NCBI GenBank assembly: GCA_018499965.2
Contig: JAHBAS020000005.1
Coordinates: 1-54,471, forward strand
Direction: 5' to 3'
Length of the DNA: 54,471 nt
DNA from: Candidatus Uhrbacteria bacterium
GTDB lineage: Bacteria; Patescibacteriota; Patescibacteriia; 2-12-FULL-60-25
Every line of letters starts with the position of its first letter. The stretch's first letter is position 1. This document shows, piece after piece, positions 1 to 7,486 of the stretch. The notes beneath the pieces were generated by a model. That model worked only from the letters and a program-made list of their open reading frames with translations, did not search any database and was not told the DNA's origin. Both the position numbers and the translations under genes were made by a program.

Positions 1-2
1 CG

Positions 3-857
3 CTCGTCCGCGTGCTTCGCGAGAAGGGCTTGGCTATTTTGAATAATGACGATCCTCGCGTTACAGCGATGCGGAAGGAAATGCATTGTCCTGCTGTATA
101 CTTTGGCGCTTCAGAGGGGAGTGATGTTCGTGTGCTTGCTACGCAGGTGGTTACGGAATCTGATGAGCAGGGGCGTATTATGCCGATCGGTATTTCGATG
201 ACGATTGAGGTGAATGGTCGAGAGCATGACGTATTGCTTCGCGGAACCGTTGGTCGTCCGCAAACGCTATCCGTTGCTGCGGCATTTGCCGTGGCGCAGG
301 CCTTTGACGTTTCGGTATCGCAAATCATTGAACGTCTTGAACGTGATTATCATGGCATTGCGGGCCGGACGCGCGTGATTCCGGGTATTAAGGGAACGAC
401 GATCGTGGATGATTCGTACAATGCCGCTTCTCCGCTCGGGGTCATTTCCGCGCTCCGGGACCTTTCGAGCATCCCCATTTCTACGGGTCAGCGTCGTATT
501 GCGGCCTTAGGTGATATGCGTGAACTGGGCTTATATTCCGATAAGGCGCATCAGGATGTAGGGCATGCCGTAGCAGATATCGACATTGACTTCTTGGTCA
601 CCTGTGGTACACTCGGGCGCGCCATCGCTCGCGCCGCAACGGAGCAAGGATTCCCAGAATCTCGTATTCGATCCTTTGAATCCAGCGAGGATGTTGGCCG
701 ATTCTTGCAAGACCTTATCGTCCCTGGAGATCTTGTTTTGATCAAGGGTTCGCAAGGGTCACGTATGGAAAAAGCAGTTAAAGAAATCATGGCTGAACCG
801 CTCCAGGCGCCGTTCCTCCTCGTTCGAATGAGTGATGAATGGCAGAAAGGTGGGTAG
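3..857 (+). CDS. murF: UDP-N-acetylmuramoyl-tripeptide--D-alanyl-D-alanine ligase, 3' part
   Basis: This is the C-terminal ~285 residues of a Mur ligase; the 5' end lies outside the window and the frame is open from base 3. MurF adds D-Ala-D-Ala to the UDP-MurNAc tripeptide in the cytoplasm, the last soluble step of peptidoglycan precursor synthesis. Visible signatures are the substrate-loop motif DDSYNAAS, the family motif ALGDMRELG, and KGSQGSRMEK near the C-terminus. Together these fit MurF better than MurC, MurD or MurE, although the P-loop is not in the window. The gene ends about 58 bp before tRNA-Glu. Confidence 0.9.
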   Translation, partial: LVRVLREKGLAILNNDDPRVTAMRKEMHCPAVYFGASEGSDVRVLATQVVTESDEQGRIMPIGISMTIEVNGREHDVLLRGTVGRPQTLSVAAAFAVAQAFDVSVSQIIERLERDYHGIAGRTRVIPGIKGTTIVDDSYNAASPLGVISALRDLSSIPISTGQRRIAALGDMRELGLYSDKAHQDVGHAVADIDIDFLVTCGTLGRAIARAATEQGFPESRIRSFESSEDVGRFLQDLIVPGDLVLIKGSQGSRMEKAVKEIMAEPLQAPFLLVRMSDEWQKGG

Positions 858-915
858 AATCGTTCATATGTTTTCGATTGCCATGGCTCTGTGCCACGGC
901 GTTCGTGAACACCAT

Positions 916-990
916 GGCCCGTTCGTCTAGTGGTTAGGACACCAGGTTCTCATCCTGGTAACAGGGGTCCGATTCCCCTACGGGCTACCA
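916..990 (+). tRNA. tRNA-Glu (anticodon CTC)
   Basis: The 75-nt gene folds as a cloverleaf. The 7-bp acceptor stem pairs GGCCCGT with ACGGGCT, with one G-T pair at the end. The anticodon stem CCAGG/CCTGG encloses a loop with CTC, which reads the Glu codon GAG. The T-arm is GGGGTCCGATTCCCC. The CCA end is encoded at 988-990. A rho-independent terminator follows about 55 bp downstream. Confidence 0.95.
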
Positions 991-1043
991 TCGCGTTACA
1001 CGCGAGACCAAATTGCAAGAAATGCGACGTTAAACGTTGCAAC

Positions 1044-1074
1044 AAAAAAGAAGCCTTCGTGGCTTCTTTTTTTT
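1044..1074. terminator. Bidirectional intrinsic terminator
   Basis: The stem GAAGCC/GGCTTC with loop TTCGT is flanked by A6 on the left and T8 on the right. It can end transcripts from the tRNA on the plus strand and from the secreted-protein gene that ends at 1085 on the minus strand. Confidence 0.85.
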
Positions 1075-1084
1075 GTTTGAGAGT

Positions 1085-2227
1085 TTACTTCGTCGATGTC
1101 GTCGAGTACCTGGTATTGAGATCGTATACGAGGTCATTGATTCTAATGAGCGTCACAGCTTCTACGGTCATCGTCTGTGGTTCTTTTTGCATCGTGAGGC
1201 GATACAGTGGATTGAGCGGGTCTGTTTGATATGTTGGGGCGGACCATCCTGTTGCTGCGCCAGTACGTGCATACCAGTCAAGAACCGTGGATGTCGCCTC
1301 GGTGGTGAATTGCGTGAAATCGTATGTCCCATTTTTCTGTTCAGGCGCATCCAGGATGATCGCTTTTGGATAGGCGAGATACCCTGGCAGGAAGGCGACT
1401 TCGGAGAAGATGAATTCCGTTTGATAGGTGGAGCTCGTCGTTTCTGGGGTTTTCGTGAAGAAGAGCGATCGGTGGGTGAAGTGATCTCCGGTGGATTTAG
1501 TGAAGTTCAGCACTCGCGAAGTCAGATCTTCCTTTGAGACATCGAGTTGTTTCGTCCATCCGGCGGATTGTTCTTCGAACCATTGTGCGAGTTGAGGAAT
1601 GGGCTGCGTTGAACTAGCCCAGTAGCCAACGTTGTATTCATGCGTCACAACGGCGCTCGAAGGAATGGGACGCTTGGCTTCGGATGTTGCGGCCGGCGTT
1701 TCAGATGCGATGGTTTTCTCAATGGCTTTTTCGGGCGCGTTAAAGGTTTCCAGAATGGTTTGTACAGGATAGTCCGATGAGGAGTTGATGTTCGTCCCAA
1801 CGTTATAGTCTGAAAAGAACGTGTCTGGAACGTCATGGACCATCTGCGCCCAATCTTTGCCAAACGTCTCGATCGCAAGGGCTTCGCTCGGAATCCAATG
1901 CAAGACATTTCCTTCGTTAATGGCATAGACTTTTGGATTTGTTGTCATTTTGACAAGCTGCTTTCCTGGTCGGTACGTGGCATTGCCGGCGAGGGGAATG
2001 GCGGACATCTCTTGATCGGAGATCGTGGTAACCGTGTCGAAGTTTTGATACCAGGAGAAGAAGACTTTCTCATTTGGAAAGGCGAATCGTTTTCCATCTA
2101 TGTAGAGGTATACCGCGGATCCAGATCCTTTGATCAAGCTACCGGTTGAGAGCTCTTTAGCGTGCACGGTAAATGCAAGCGGCGAGAGAAGGGTGATAAA
2201 AAGAAAGACGAGAAGAGCGTGTTTCAT
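1085..2227 (-). CDS. Secreted protein with CPR-type N-terminal repeat domain
   Basis: The 380-aa product starts with a clear signal peptide (MKHALLVFLFITLLSPLAF, cleaved after about residue 22). Residues ~25-145 form a domain with the segments AVYLYIDGKRFAFPNEK, YRPGKQLVKMTTNPKVYAI and LHWIPSEALA. The same pattern occurs in the 1740-aa surface protein at 41 kb, and I know it from many CPR secreted proteins without an assigned function. The remaining ~230 residues are not recognised. The ATG at 2227 is preferred over an in-frame upstream start because the signal peptide begins there and a TATAAT box lies 13 nt upstream. Probably an exported cell-surface protein. Confidence 0.8.
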   Translation of the reverse strand: MKHALLVFLFITLLSPLAFTVHAKELSTGSLIKGSGSAVYLYIDGKRFAFPNEKVFFSWYQNFDTVTTISDQEMSAIPLAGNATYRPGKQLVKMTTNPKVYAINEGNVLHWIPSEALAIETFGKDWAQMVHDVPDTFFSDYNVGTNINSSSDYPVQTILETFNAPEKAIEKTIASETPAATSEAKRPIPSSAVVTHEYNVGYWASSTQPIPQLAQWFEEQSAGWTKQLDVSKEDLTSRVLNFTKSTGDHFTHRSLFFTKTPETTSSTYQTEFIFSEVAFLPGYLAYPKAIILDAPEQKNGTYDFTQFTTEATSTVLDWYARTGAATGWSAPTYQTDPLNPLYRLTMQKEPQTMTVEAVTLIRINDLVYDLNTRYSTTSTK

Positions 2228-2240
2228 AGATATAGAGCGT

Positions 2241-2246
2241 ATTATA
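2241..2246 (-). promoter_or_regulatory. -10 box for the secreted-protein gene
   Basis: TATAAT preceded by TGG (an extended -10 TGn) ends 13 nt before the ATG at 2227. The 5' leader would be about 6-7 nt. No Shine-Dalgarno is present. Confidence 0.6.
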
Positions 2247-2255
2247 CCACTGTTG

Positions 2256-2774
2256 CTACACGATGCTTTCAACTTTTGGATTGATGACGCTGTTCCAGAT
2301 CCCGATGCCGATCGCGGCGATCACGGTGATGATTCCAGCTCCGTAGATGAGATGTGAGATGAGGGCGGTGTGGGGCAGGAGTCCGGTCATGACGAGGAGA
2401 TTGTGCCAATCATGGCCCGTGACGTCTCCGCCGAGTAATTCGAGTTGCATGGCAATTGCATCGCCAGCGTACACGGAAACATTTACGAGGTTTTGGCCAA
2501 CCCATAGGAGGACAATCGAAGATTCTACGAAAAGATTCTGTCGCCAAAAATAGTAGGTGAAGACGAAAGGCACGAAGACTTGAAGAAAAGAGCCGCCGAG
2601 GGTTTGAAGAAATGTTCCGAATGGCGCAAAGACGATGTGTCCAGCTTCGTGGATGATGAGGTTTACGCCATCGATGAAATGCCAGGCGGAAAGATGGGTG
2701 ATGCAGTAAATAAAATACACGCAGGCCAAAATAAAGCCTGAGAGTTTCCAGTAGTTGATCGCTGACGTGTTCAC
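2256..2774 (-). CDS. Small membrane protein with HEAGH zinc motif
   Basis: The 172-aa hydrophobic protein has about four predicted membrane segments. A HEAGH motif sits at about residue 43 at the edge of the first loop, in the context NLIIHEAGHIVFAPFG. HExxH inside a membrane protein suggests an M50-like (site-2) or related intramembrane metalloprotease, but I cannot identify a third zinc ligand with confidence. The start is GTG at 2774, with TAAAAT ending 7 nt upstream, so the transcript is probably leaderless. The stop overlaps the long upstream reading frame of the secreted-protein gene but not its preferred start. The two may be transcribed in tandem. Confidence 0.6.
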   Translation of the reverse strand: MNTSAINYWKLSGFILACVYFIYCITHLSAWHFIDGVNLIIHEAGHIVFAPFGTFLQTLGGSFLQVFVPFVFTYYFWRQNLFVESSIVLLWVGQNLVNVSVYAGDAIAMQLELLGGDVTGHDWHNLLVMTGLLPHTALISHLIYGAGIITVIAAIGIGIWNSVINPKVESIV

Positions 2775-2827
2775 GGGATGTATTTTACCCGGAATGGGGA
2801 AGAAAGGCGATGTTTGGAGAAATAGAA

Positions 2828-2859
2828 GAGGCTACGCATGTGAGCAGGTGCGTAGCCTC
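2828..2859 (-). terminator. Intrinsic terminator after histidine phosphatase gene
   Basis: An 11-bp perfect stem GAGGCTACGCA/TGCGTAGCCTC is followed on the minus strand by a pyrimidine-rich tail TTCTATTTC. It lies directly downstream of the gene ending at 2893. Confidence 0.75.
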
Positions 2860-2892
2860 GTCATGGCGTTTCTGAACCAGAGGAGGGGGGGA

Positions 2893-3474
2893 TCAGAACG
2901 GAAAATCATTGTCACCATCATCTAAAACAGTCGTCGTCTGTTGACGAGGAGGTGGGGAATGAGGCTTGTATGCAGCATCGTCGTATGCGGCAGCGATGAT
3001 CCTCGGTGGTTGCACGGGGATGATAACGTAGTCCGTTGCTCCGTCTGTGCTGGTGATACGAGCTTGTCCTTTTTGCAGTTCGACTGACCCAAGCGTTTTC
3101 CCGACGGTTTCATCTATGAAATATCGAGAGAATCCATTCGTGTATTCCAGATGCGTGACCAAGATGACGATATCGGAGGTGAGGAGCATTCGTTTGACGA
3201 GAGCCTTAACCTTTTCATAATCAGGTCTACGTCCTGATTCTGACCAGAGAAGCTCGTGTCGTTCTATGGCATTGAGCCCGAAGTCGTCTCGGAGGATCTC
3301 TGCGCTTTCTATGGCGCGATCCGCTGTGGATGACAGGACGCACATCGTTCGATCTTCGATAATAGGTTTCAGGCAGGCGGCAAGTGCTTTCATCTGCCAT
3401 TCTCCATCGTTATTGAGGTGGCATGTGGTTTCGTCATACGCTCCGTGACGGCAAGTGATGAGGAGTTTTTCCAT
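2893..3474 (-). CDS. Histidine phosphatase superfamily protein
   Basis: The 193-aa protein begins with LITCRHGAYDE, where RHG carries the phospho-accepting histidine of the phosphoglycerate mutase-like (branch 1) family. An Arg in the segment SSTADRAIESA and a second catalytic His in ILVTHLEYTNGF complete the expected set. The C-terminal 40 residues are Pro/Gln-rich and acidic, ending in DDGDNDFPF, which resembles the acidic tip of single-stranded DNA-binding proteins; any functional link is unproven. The substrate is unknown. A TTGACG/17/TATACC promoter lies upstream and an AAGGA sequence 9 nt before the ATG may serve as RBS. Confidence 0.75.
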   Translation of the reverse strand: MEKLLITCRHGAYDETTCHLNNDGEWQMKALAACLKPIIEDRTMCVLSSTADRAIESAEILRDDFGLNAIERHELLWSESGRRPDYEKVKALVKRMLLTSDIVILVTHLEYTNGFSRYFIDETVGKTLGSVELQKGQARITSTDGATDYVIIPVQPPRIIAAAYDDAAYKPHSPPPRQQTTTVLDDGDNDFPF

Positions 3475-3512
3475 GGTTCTAATTCCTTGTGAGAGGTGCG
3501 ACTTCGGAGGAA

Positions 3513-3541
3513 GGTATACGGTAAAAAGATGATCTCGTCAA
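3513..3541 (-). promoter_or_regulatory. Promoter of histidine phosphatase gene
   Basis: TTGACG, a 17-nt spacer and TATACC on the minus strand. The -35 hexamer lies in the loop of the preceding terminator hairpin (3523-3551). Confidence 0.65.
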
Positions 3542-3551
3542 TCATCTTTTT
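3523..3551 (-). terminator. Terminator of the DUF2339 gene overlapping the next promoter
   Basis: An 11-bp perfect stem (AAAAAGATGAT/ATCATCTTTTT) with a 7-nt loop lies downstream of the minus-strand gene ending at 3581. The loop carries most of the -35 hexamer of the following gene. Confidence 0.7.
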
Positions 3552-3580
3552 ATCTCTATGTAGATTTTTTGGTGAGAAAG

Positions 3581-5773
3581 CTATTCGGCCACGAACTTTT
3601 TCATTTGATCACGGAAGCGATGGTAGAGGTATCCCACGACGAGCAAGAGAATGCCGAGTGTCATGAAGGAAGCGAATCGATACAGGTTACTGAGCGAGGA
3701 TGTGTCCACAAGGAAGACTTTGAGAATCGTGAATCCAAGAAACGCGATGGCGAACCGTCGGGCGATGAGGGATCGTTTCATGATGCCGAAGACGAGAACG
3801 GCGAGCGCGTAGATAGCCCAGAAAATAGAGAGCGAAGCGTTCTTGGCGGCGACGAGCGAGTACGGCAACTCGTTACGGAGTGCGTAGATTTTGCGGGTAA
3901 ACCATCCAGAGATCTCTGAACTGATAAGCCAAATGACGAGCGCGTGTACGGCTACGAAGAGCACGGATCTCATAGCTGTTCGTTCCGCTTCTCTGAGGTT
4001 GTTCGCGTATCGTTTTTGGATCAGGAAAGCGAAGATGGCGAGAGAAGCGATGAAGATGCTGATCGCATAGATACGCGGATTCAGCATGAACTCCCGAGCG
4101 GAGACGGTATTTGTGTGAAGGGCGAGCGTCCGAAGGGCTAGGAGTGCGTACGAGGCATAGACGGCCACGCGAAGCGGGAGCGATGAAAACGCGCAAGCGA
4201 TCCAGCCCGCGACGAGGAAGAGGATGCCGAGAATAGCAACGCCCCATACCTGTTTCGTGGAGACTAGCGCCCCAACCTGGTGGTTGATAACGAACGCCGC
4301 CAAGAGAAACGCTTCGGTGGTCACTAGGGAGAAGAGGGATTTTGCTTCCAAACTCGTGATCGTTTCCGGCATCTGTGATTTACGGTGATGATGCCAGTGA
4401 ATGGCGGCCGTAACGGCAAATGTGAGGATGATACAGACATTCGTAAGAAAGTTCTGATTGATCCACGGAGTTTGAATGGACGTGTCGATGAAATTGCTTA
4501 TAACAACACGCAGGATGATGCCAAACGTGAGAGCATGCGCCAGGACCACGAGAACGCGGGAACGGATGAGATACCCCCATGCCACGAGGGCGCTTACACA
4601 GACTGCCCATATGATAGCAATGGTATCTGTATGAAGTGCGGTGATGACCGGTGCCATGGCAATGAATACGAATCCGATAATGCTAAGAGCATTTTGATAC
4701 TGGATATCCTGTTTCGTTTTTTGCTGGATCAGCCGTGTAAGACCAAGGTATGCCGCGCCGAGGACGCCAAGGAAAACGCCGAGCCAATCGCGATAGACGA
4801 ACGGGATGAGTCCGTAGAATGTAAAGGCGTAGATGGCGGGGTTGAGGGCAACGACCGCGAGATCCATGCGGGTATTCGAATGACGTCGGTAGAGGTATTT
4901 TGTCAGGCTCGTGACCGCAAAGATGAGAAAGAAGATCGTTGCGAAAACGCTCGGAAGAACCCATTCTTGGGTTCGTGTATAGAAAAAGCTAGGCGTCCAC
5001 GCGTGGAAAACGATTGCCGTACCAATAAGGCCAATAAGCGCGGTTGAGCTCCATGACTGGAAGAAAGCCAGGGCGAGTGTAGCGATGTTGAGAATGAAGA
5101 GATAGGTAAAGAAGATGAGCGGATCCTGGTGGTCACTTCCTAAGATAATAGGTGTTAAGAATCCACCGATCTGGGCCACGACGGCAAGAGGCGCAGAGCG
5201 ATGGTATGCGGAAAGCGCTAATCCGATCGCTGTGACGATGATCGCGATCGTGATGGCGATACTGGATGCAATAAGGTGGTATTGATGGAGTGCGGCATAG
5301 CACACGAGATAGGCGAGGCCTAATCCAAGTCCGATGAGGATTTGTCCGTAGTTCTTATATTTCTTCTGTAGCCATTCTCCAAGCCCGATACAAGCGACGC
5401 TGGCGATGATTCCAAGGATGATACGGAGAAGCGGGGAGATGAGATTGTTTTCAAAGGCGTATCGGAGAAAGAATCCGGCGCCAAAGAGTACGGCAATCAC
5501 ACCGATGACGGTAAAGGCTTTTCCACCCACTTTGAATTCCAGGTCGGTTTGGGGTTTGGGAGAGGTTTTTTGGGTGATGATCGGAGCAGCTCCTGGCTCA
5601 GGAGTGGTCGTCGGCTGTAGACCGTTCGCGGTAAGTTTTGCGGCTTCCGTTTTGGTTGCGCTTTGCGGATCTAAGTGATTGATCCGTGATTCGAGCTTTT
5701 GAATGCGCTCGGACATCTTGGAAAAGGCGCTAGCGGTAAAGATAGCAAAAAGCACGAATAAAAAGATGGTCAT
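3581..5773 (-). CDS. DUF2339 family multi-pass membrane protein
   Basis: The 730-aa protein starts with one membrane helix (TIFLFVLFAIFTASAF) followed by a short coiled coil (MSERIQKLESRINHL) and a Pro/Thr-rich linker to about residue 75. After this comes the segment DLEFKVGGKAFTVIGVIAV, typical of DUF2339 proteins, and then some twenty membrane helices to the end. The C-terminus VGYLYHRFRDQMKKF also matches the family. No biochemical role is established for the family. TATACT ends 12 nt before the ATG with no Shine-Dalgarno, so the transcript has a very short leader. Confidence 0.85.
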   Translation of the reverse strand: MTIFLFVLFAIFTASAFSKMSERIQKLESRINHLDPQSATKTEAAKLTANGLQPTTTPEPGAAPIITQKTSPKPQTDLEFKVGGKAFTVIGVIAVLFGAGFFLRYAFENNLISPLLRIILGIIASVACIGLGEWLQKKYKNYGQILIGLGLGLAYLVCYAALHQYHLIASSIAITIAIIVTAIGLALSAYHRSAPLAVVAQIGGFLTPIILGSDHQDPLIFFTYLFILNIATLALAFFQSWSSTALIGLIGTAIVFHAWTPSFFYTRTQEWVLPSVFATIFFLIFAVTSLTKYLYRRHSNTRMDLAVVALNPAIYAFTFYGLIPFVYRDWLGVFLGVLGAAYLGLTRLIQQKTKQDIQYQNALSIIGFVFIAMAPVITALHTDTIAIIWAVCVSALVAWGYLIRSRVLVVLAHALTFGIILRVVISNFIDTSIQTPWINQNFLTNVCIILTFAVTAAIHWHHHRKSQMPETITSLEAKSLFSLVTTEAFLLAAFVINHQVGALVSTKQVWGVAILGILFLVAGWIACAFSSLPLRVAVYASYALLALRTLALHTNTVSAREFMLNPRIYAISIFIASLAIFAFLIQKRYANNLREAERTAMRSVLFVAVHALVIWLISSEISGWFTRKIYALRNELPYSLVAAKNASLSIFWAIYALAVLVFGIMKRSLIARRFAIAFLGFTILKVFLVDTSSLSNLYRFASFMTLGILLLVVGYLYHRFRDQMKKFVAE

Positions 5774-5785
5774 AGGAGTGGAGTT

Positions 5786-5791
5786 AGTATA
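5786..5791 (-). promoter_or_regulatory. -10 box of the DUF2339 gene
   Basis: TATACT ends 12 nt before the ATG at 5773. No convincing -35 box is seen. Confidence 0.55.
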
Positions 5792-5868
5792 GAGGGGGTG
5801 ATGGAAGATGGGAAATATGAGTTGACAGCGAACGGTCTACGGGACGCAGTTAGTCTTCTAAAATAGAT

Positions 5869-5902
5869 CGCGCGTCGGCCACAGGAGTGTGACCGACGCG
5901 CG
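5869..5902 (-). terminator. Strong hairpin terminator
   Basis: A 10-bp GC-rich perfect stem CGCGCGTCGG/CCGACGCGCG is followed on the minus strand by ATCTATTTT. It terminates the hypothetical gene ending at 5936. Confidence 0.75.
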
Positions 5903-5935
5903 TGGTTTGGAGGAGGTGGATGGAAAGAATGTGAG

Positions 5936-6565
5936 CTAAGCGGTTGAGGCGAGGCTAAAAGGGGATTCGTCGACAGCCTGGGCGGCGGAACAGATGTTGA
6001 CACCGGATGGGGCTGGATCTTCCGCGAACACTTCCTGGGCGGCGTTGACCTCTCGTTCGAGGTCTAGCCATGTGCGTCTGGGGAAGTATGACATCCTTCG
6101 GAACGTGTAGGAATCAATCCCGCGAGTATCGATAGGGATCGTTCCTTCGCCGTTGCTCTGAGCAGAAAAACGTATGTGGTCGGAGAATATCTGGATAGCG
6201 ATCGGTCCTCCGCGCGTCCGAATGGCCGCAATGGCTTGGAGGGTTTCGAGCGGAAGCTCTCTAAAGGCGATGAGCTTTTTCCGCAGGCGTTTCTTCATCC
6301 CGCCGTCGATGTTCTGTGCGAGAATGAGTGTGCAGTTCGCTTGAACGAGTCTCTCGACGCTCTCTTCACGAGAGTGTTTGCGGCCCTTGCCGATGGCATA
6401 AGAGAAGGGCACGACCAAGATCGTTGGCAAGAGATTCGCTCGCGTTGGCGGAAGTATTCCTGCCAACATACGTGTCGTTGGCTCGTGCTTCAGAACGAGG
6501 GAGTGTCCCACGGTCTGAAACAGGGGTATTCCTTGGGCGTCATCAGTTTGCTGCTTTGCTAGCAT
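5936..6565 (-). CDS. Hypothetical protein, stand-alone gene
   Basis: The 209-aa soluble protein has no family I recognise. It has a basic middle segment (GGMKKRLRKKLIAF) and a C-terminal half that could be mixed alpha/beta (GGPIAIQIFSDHIRFSAQ). The start at 6565 is set by an excellent ribosome binding site, AAGGAGG six nt before the ATG; the longer frame starting at 6613 lacks one. The gene has its own promoter (TTGACA/17/TTTACT) and its own terminator, so it is monocistronic. The next gene upstream, at 6849-7322, has the same layout. Confidence 0.65.
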   Translation of the reverse strand: MLAKQQTDDAQGIPLFQTVGHSLVLKHEPTTRMLAGILPPTRANLLPTILVVPFSYAIGKGRKHSREESVERLVQANCTLILAQNIDGGMKKRLRKKLIAFRELPLETLQAIAAIRTRGGPIAIQIFSDHIRFSAQSNGEGTIPIDTRGIDSYTFRRMSYFPRRTWLDLEREVNAAQEVFAEDPAPSGVNICSAAQAVDESPFSLASTA

Positions 6566-6621
6566 TCTTTCCTCCTTGAAGTTGCGACCTAAAAACACCA
6601 TGCTTTTAGGCAATGTCTTCT

Positions 6622-6650
6622 AGTAAACAGGAGGCTAGCTGGTTTGTCAA
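6622..6650 (-). promoter_or_regulatory. Promoter of hypothetical gene 5936-6565
   Basis: TTGACA, 17-nt spacer, TTTACT on the minus strand. The leader of about 50 nt ends in a strong Shine-Dalgarno. Confidence 0.65.
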
Positions 6651-6771
6651 TAAAAGGCAGGTCCATAAGATCGTAGGCCCGTATGCCCGTAGGTCGAAAT
6701 GCAGCTTGACGAAGGTATTTCAGAAATCAGCACTCTCGACGGACTTGCGTTAAAACAAACAGCCAGCACGG

Positions 6772-6791
6772 GAGAGAGGTCTCGTGCTGGC
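6772..6791 (-). terminator. Terminator after hypothetical gene 6849-7322
   Basis: A hairpin pairs GCCAGCAC with GTGCTGGC, followed on the minus strand by TGTTTGTTTT. The rest of the 283-bp gap between the two hypothetical genes holds the promoter of the downstream gene; no coding sequence was seen in it. Confidence 0.7.
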
Positions 6792-6848
6792 GTTCGGAGT
6801 TCCTTTCGGAAGGTTCCTTGGGAACTGGGGTTGGGGCGGGATCGGGCG

Positions 6849-7322
6849 TTAGTCATTCCTTGTGCGATAGATCTTGGGGTGGATGATGCGTCCGGGTTTC
6901 TTCGTCCTATCGCTCGTGGTCACCACTTCGTACATCACGCGTTTTTGATCTCGATGTCCGAGGGTTTGTTGAAGGATGGAACGGGCAATGGCCCGCAAGC
7001 TCAATGTCGTACCTCCCAGGATTTCAACGAGATTTTGGAGCCGATGTTTGAAATCAGGTGTAGGTTCACGGAGTCGTCGCGTGGTCGATTCCAATTGCTG
7101 CACCATGAATATCGGCGGCAAGAATGCTTGAGCCGGATTCCGGGGATCGAAGGGCGGTTGCGTGAAGAAGAGCTGTGAGCCGAAGTAGTGCTTCTTGAAG
7201 AGCTCGTACATCCAGAGTGTCGCTAAATCGTCGACTTCTGCTGGATTGAGATGCAGGGTTTCTTCGAGTCGTTTTGACATGACGGCACTCTCTATAGGAT
7301 GCCGTGGATTGGTAGCATCCAT
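6849..7322 (-). CDS. Hypothetical protein, stand-alone gene
   Basis: The 157-aa protein is of unrecognised family, probably soluble and largely helical, with a basic C-terminus (SDRTKKPGRIIHPKIYRTR). The ATG at 7322 is preceded by GGAGG at a spacing of 7-8 nt. Upstream is TTGACG/17/TAAGGT and downstream a terminator, so it is a single-gene unit. Gene layout matches that of 5936-6565, and both may belong to a set of regulated accessory genes. No function can be assigned. Confidence 0.6.
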   Translation of the reverse strand: MDATNPRHPIESAVMSKRLEETLHLNPAEVDDLATLWMYELFKKHYFGSQLFFTQPPFDPRNPAQAFLPPIFMVQQLESTTRRLREPTPDFKHRLQNLVEILGGTTLSLRAIARSILQQTLGHRDQKRVMYEVVTTSDRTKKPGRIIHPKIYRTRND

Positions 7323-7364
7323 GGTGTAACCTCCAGTTCTTGGGGATGTGAAAGGTGATCAAGA

Positions 7365-7393
7365 ACCTTACGATTTTTTGGCGTAGGCGTCAA
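7365..7393 (-). promoter_or_regulatory. Promoter with TAAGGT -10
   Basis: TTGACG, 17-nt spacer, TAAGGT on the minus strand, about 36 nt of leader, then GGAGG. The -10 resembles those at 29732 (TATGGT) and 30247 (TACGGT). Confidence 0.5.
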
Positions 7394-7425
7394 GTCAGGG
7401 TGATGCTTAGATAAAGAGAAAATCA

Positions 7426-7461
7426 AAAAATCAGGTATTTGTTAAGAAATGCCTGATTTTT
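7426..7461 (-). terminator. Terminator after glycosyltransferase gene
   Basis: A 15-bp stem with one wobble pair (AAAAATCAGGTATTT with AAATGCCTGATTTTT) and a 6-nt loop lies 25 bp downstream of the gene ending at 7487. Confidence 0.85.
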
Positions 7462-7486
7462 ATGAATGTGTTTCTTTTACCTCTCG

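Noticed and set aside
916-990. tRNA genes considered as attachment sites of an integrated element.
   Set aside because: No integrase gene and no duplicated tRNA 3' end was found near tRNA-Glu or tRNA-Trp.
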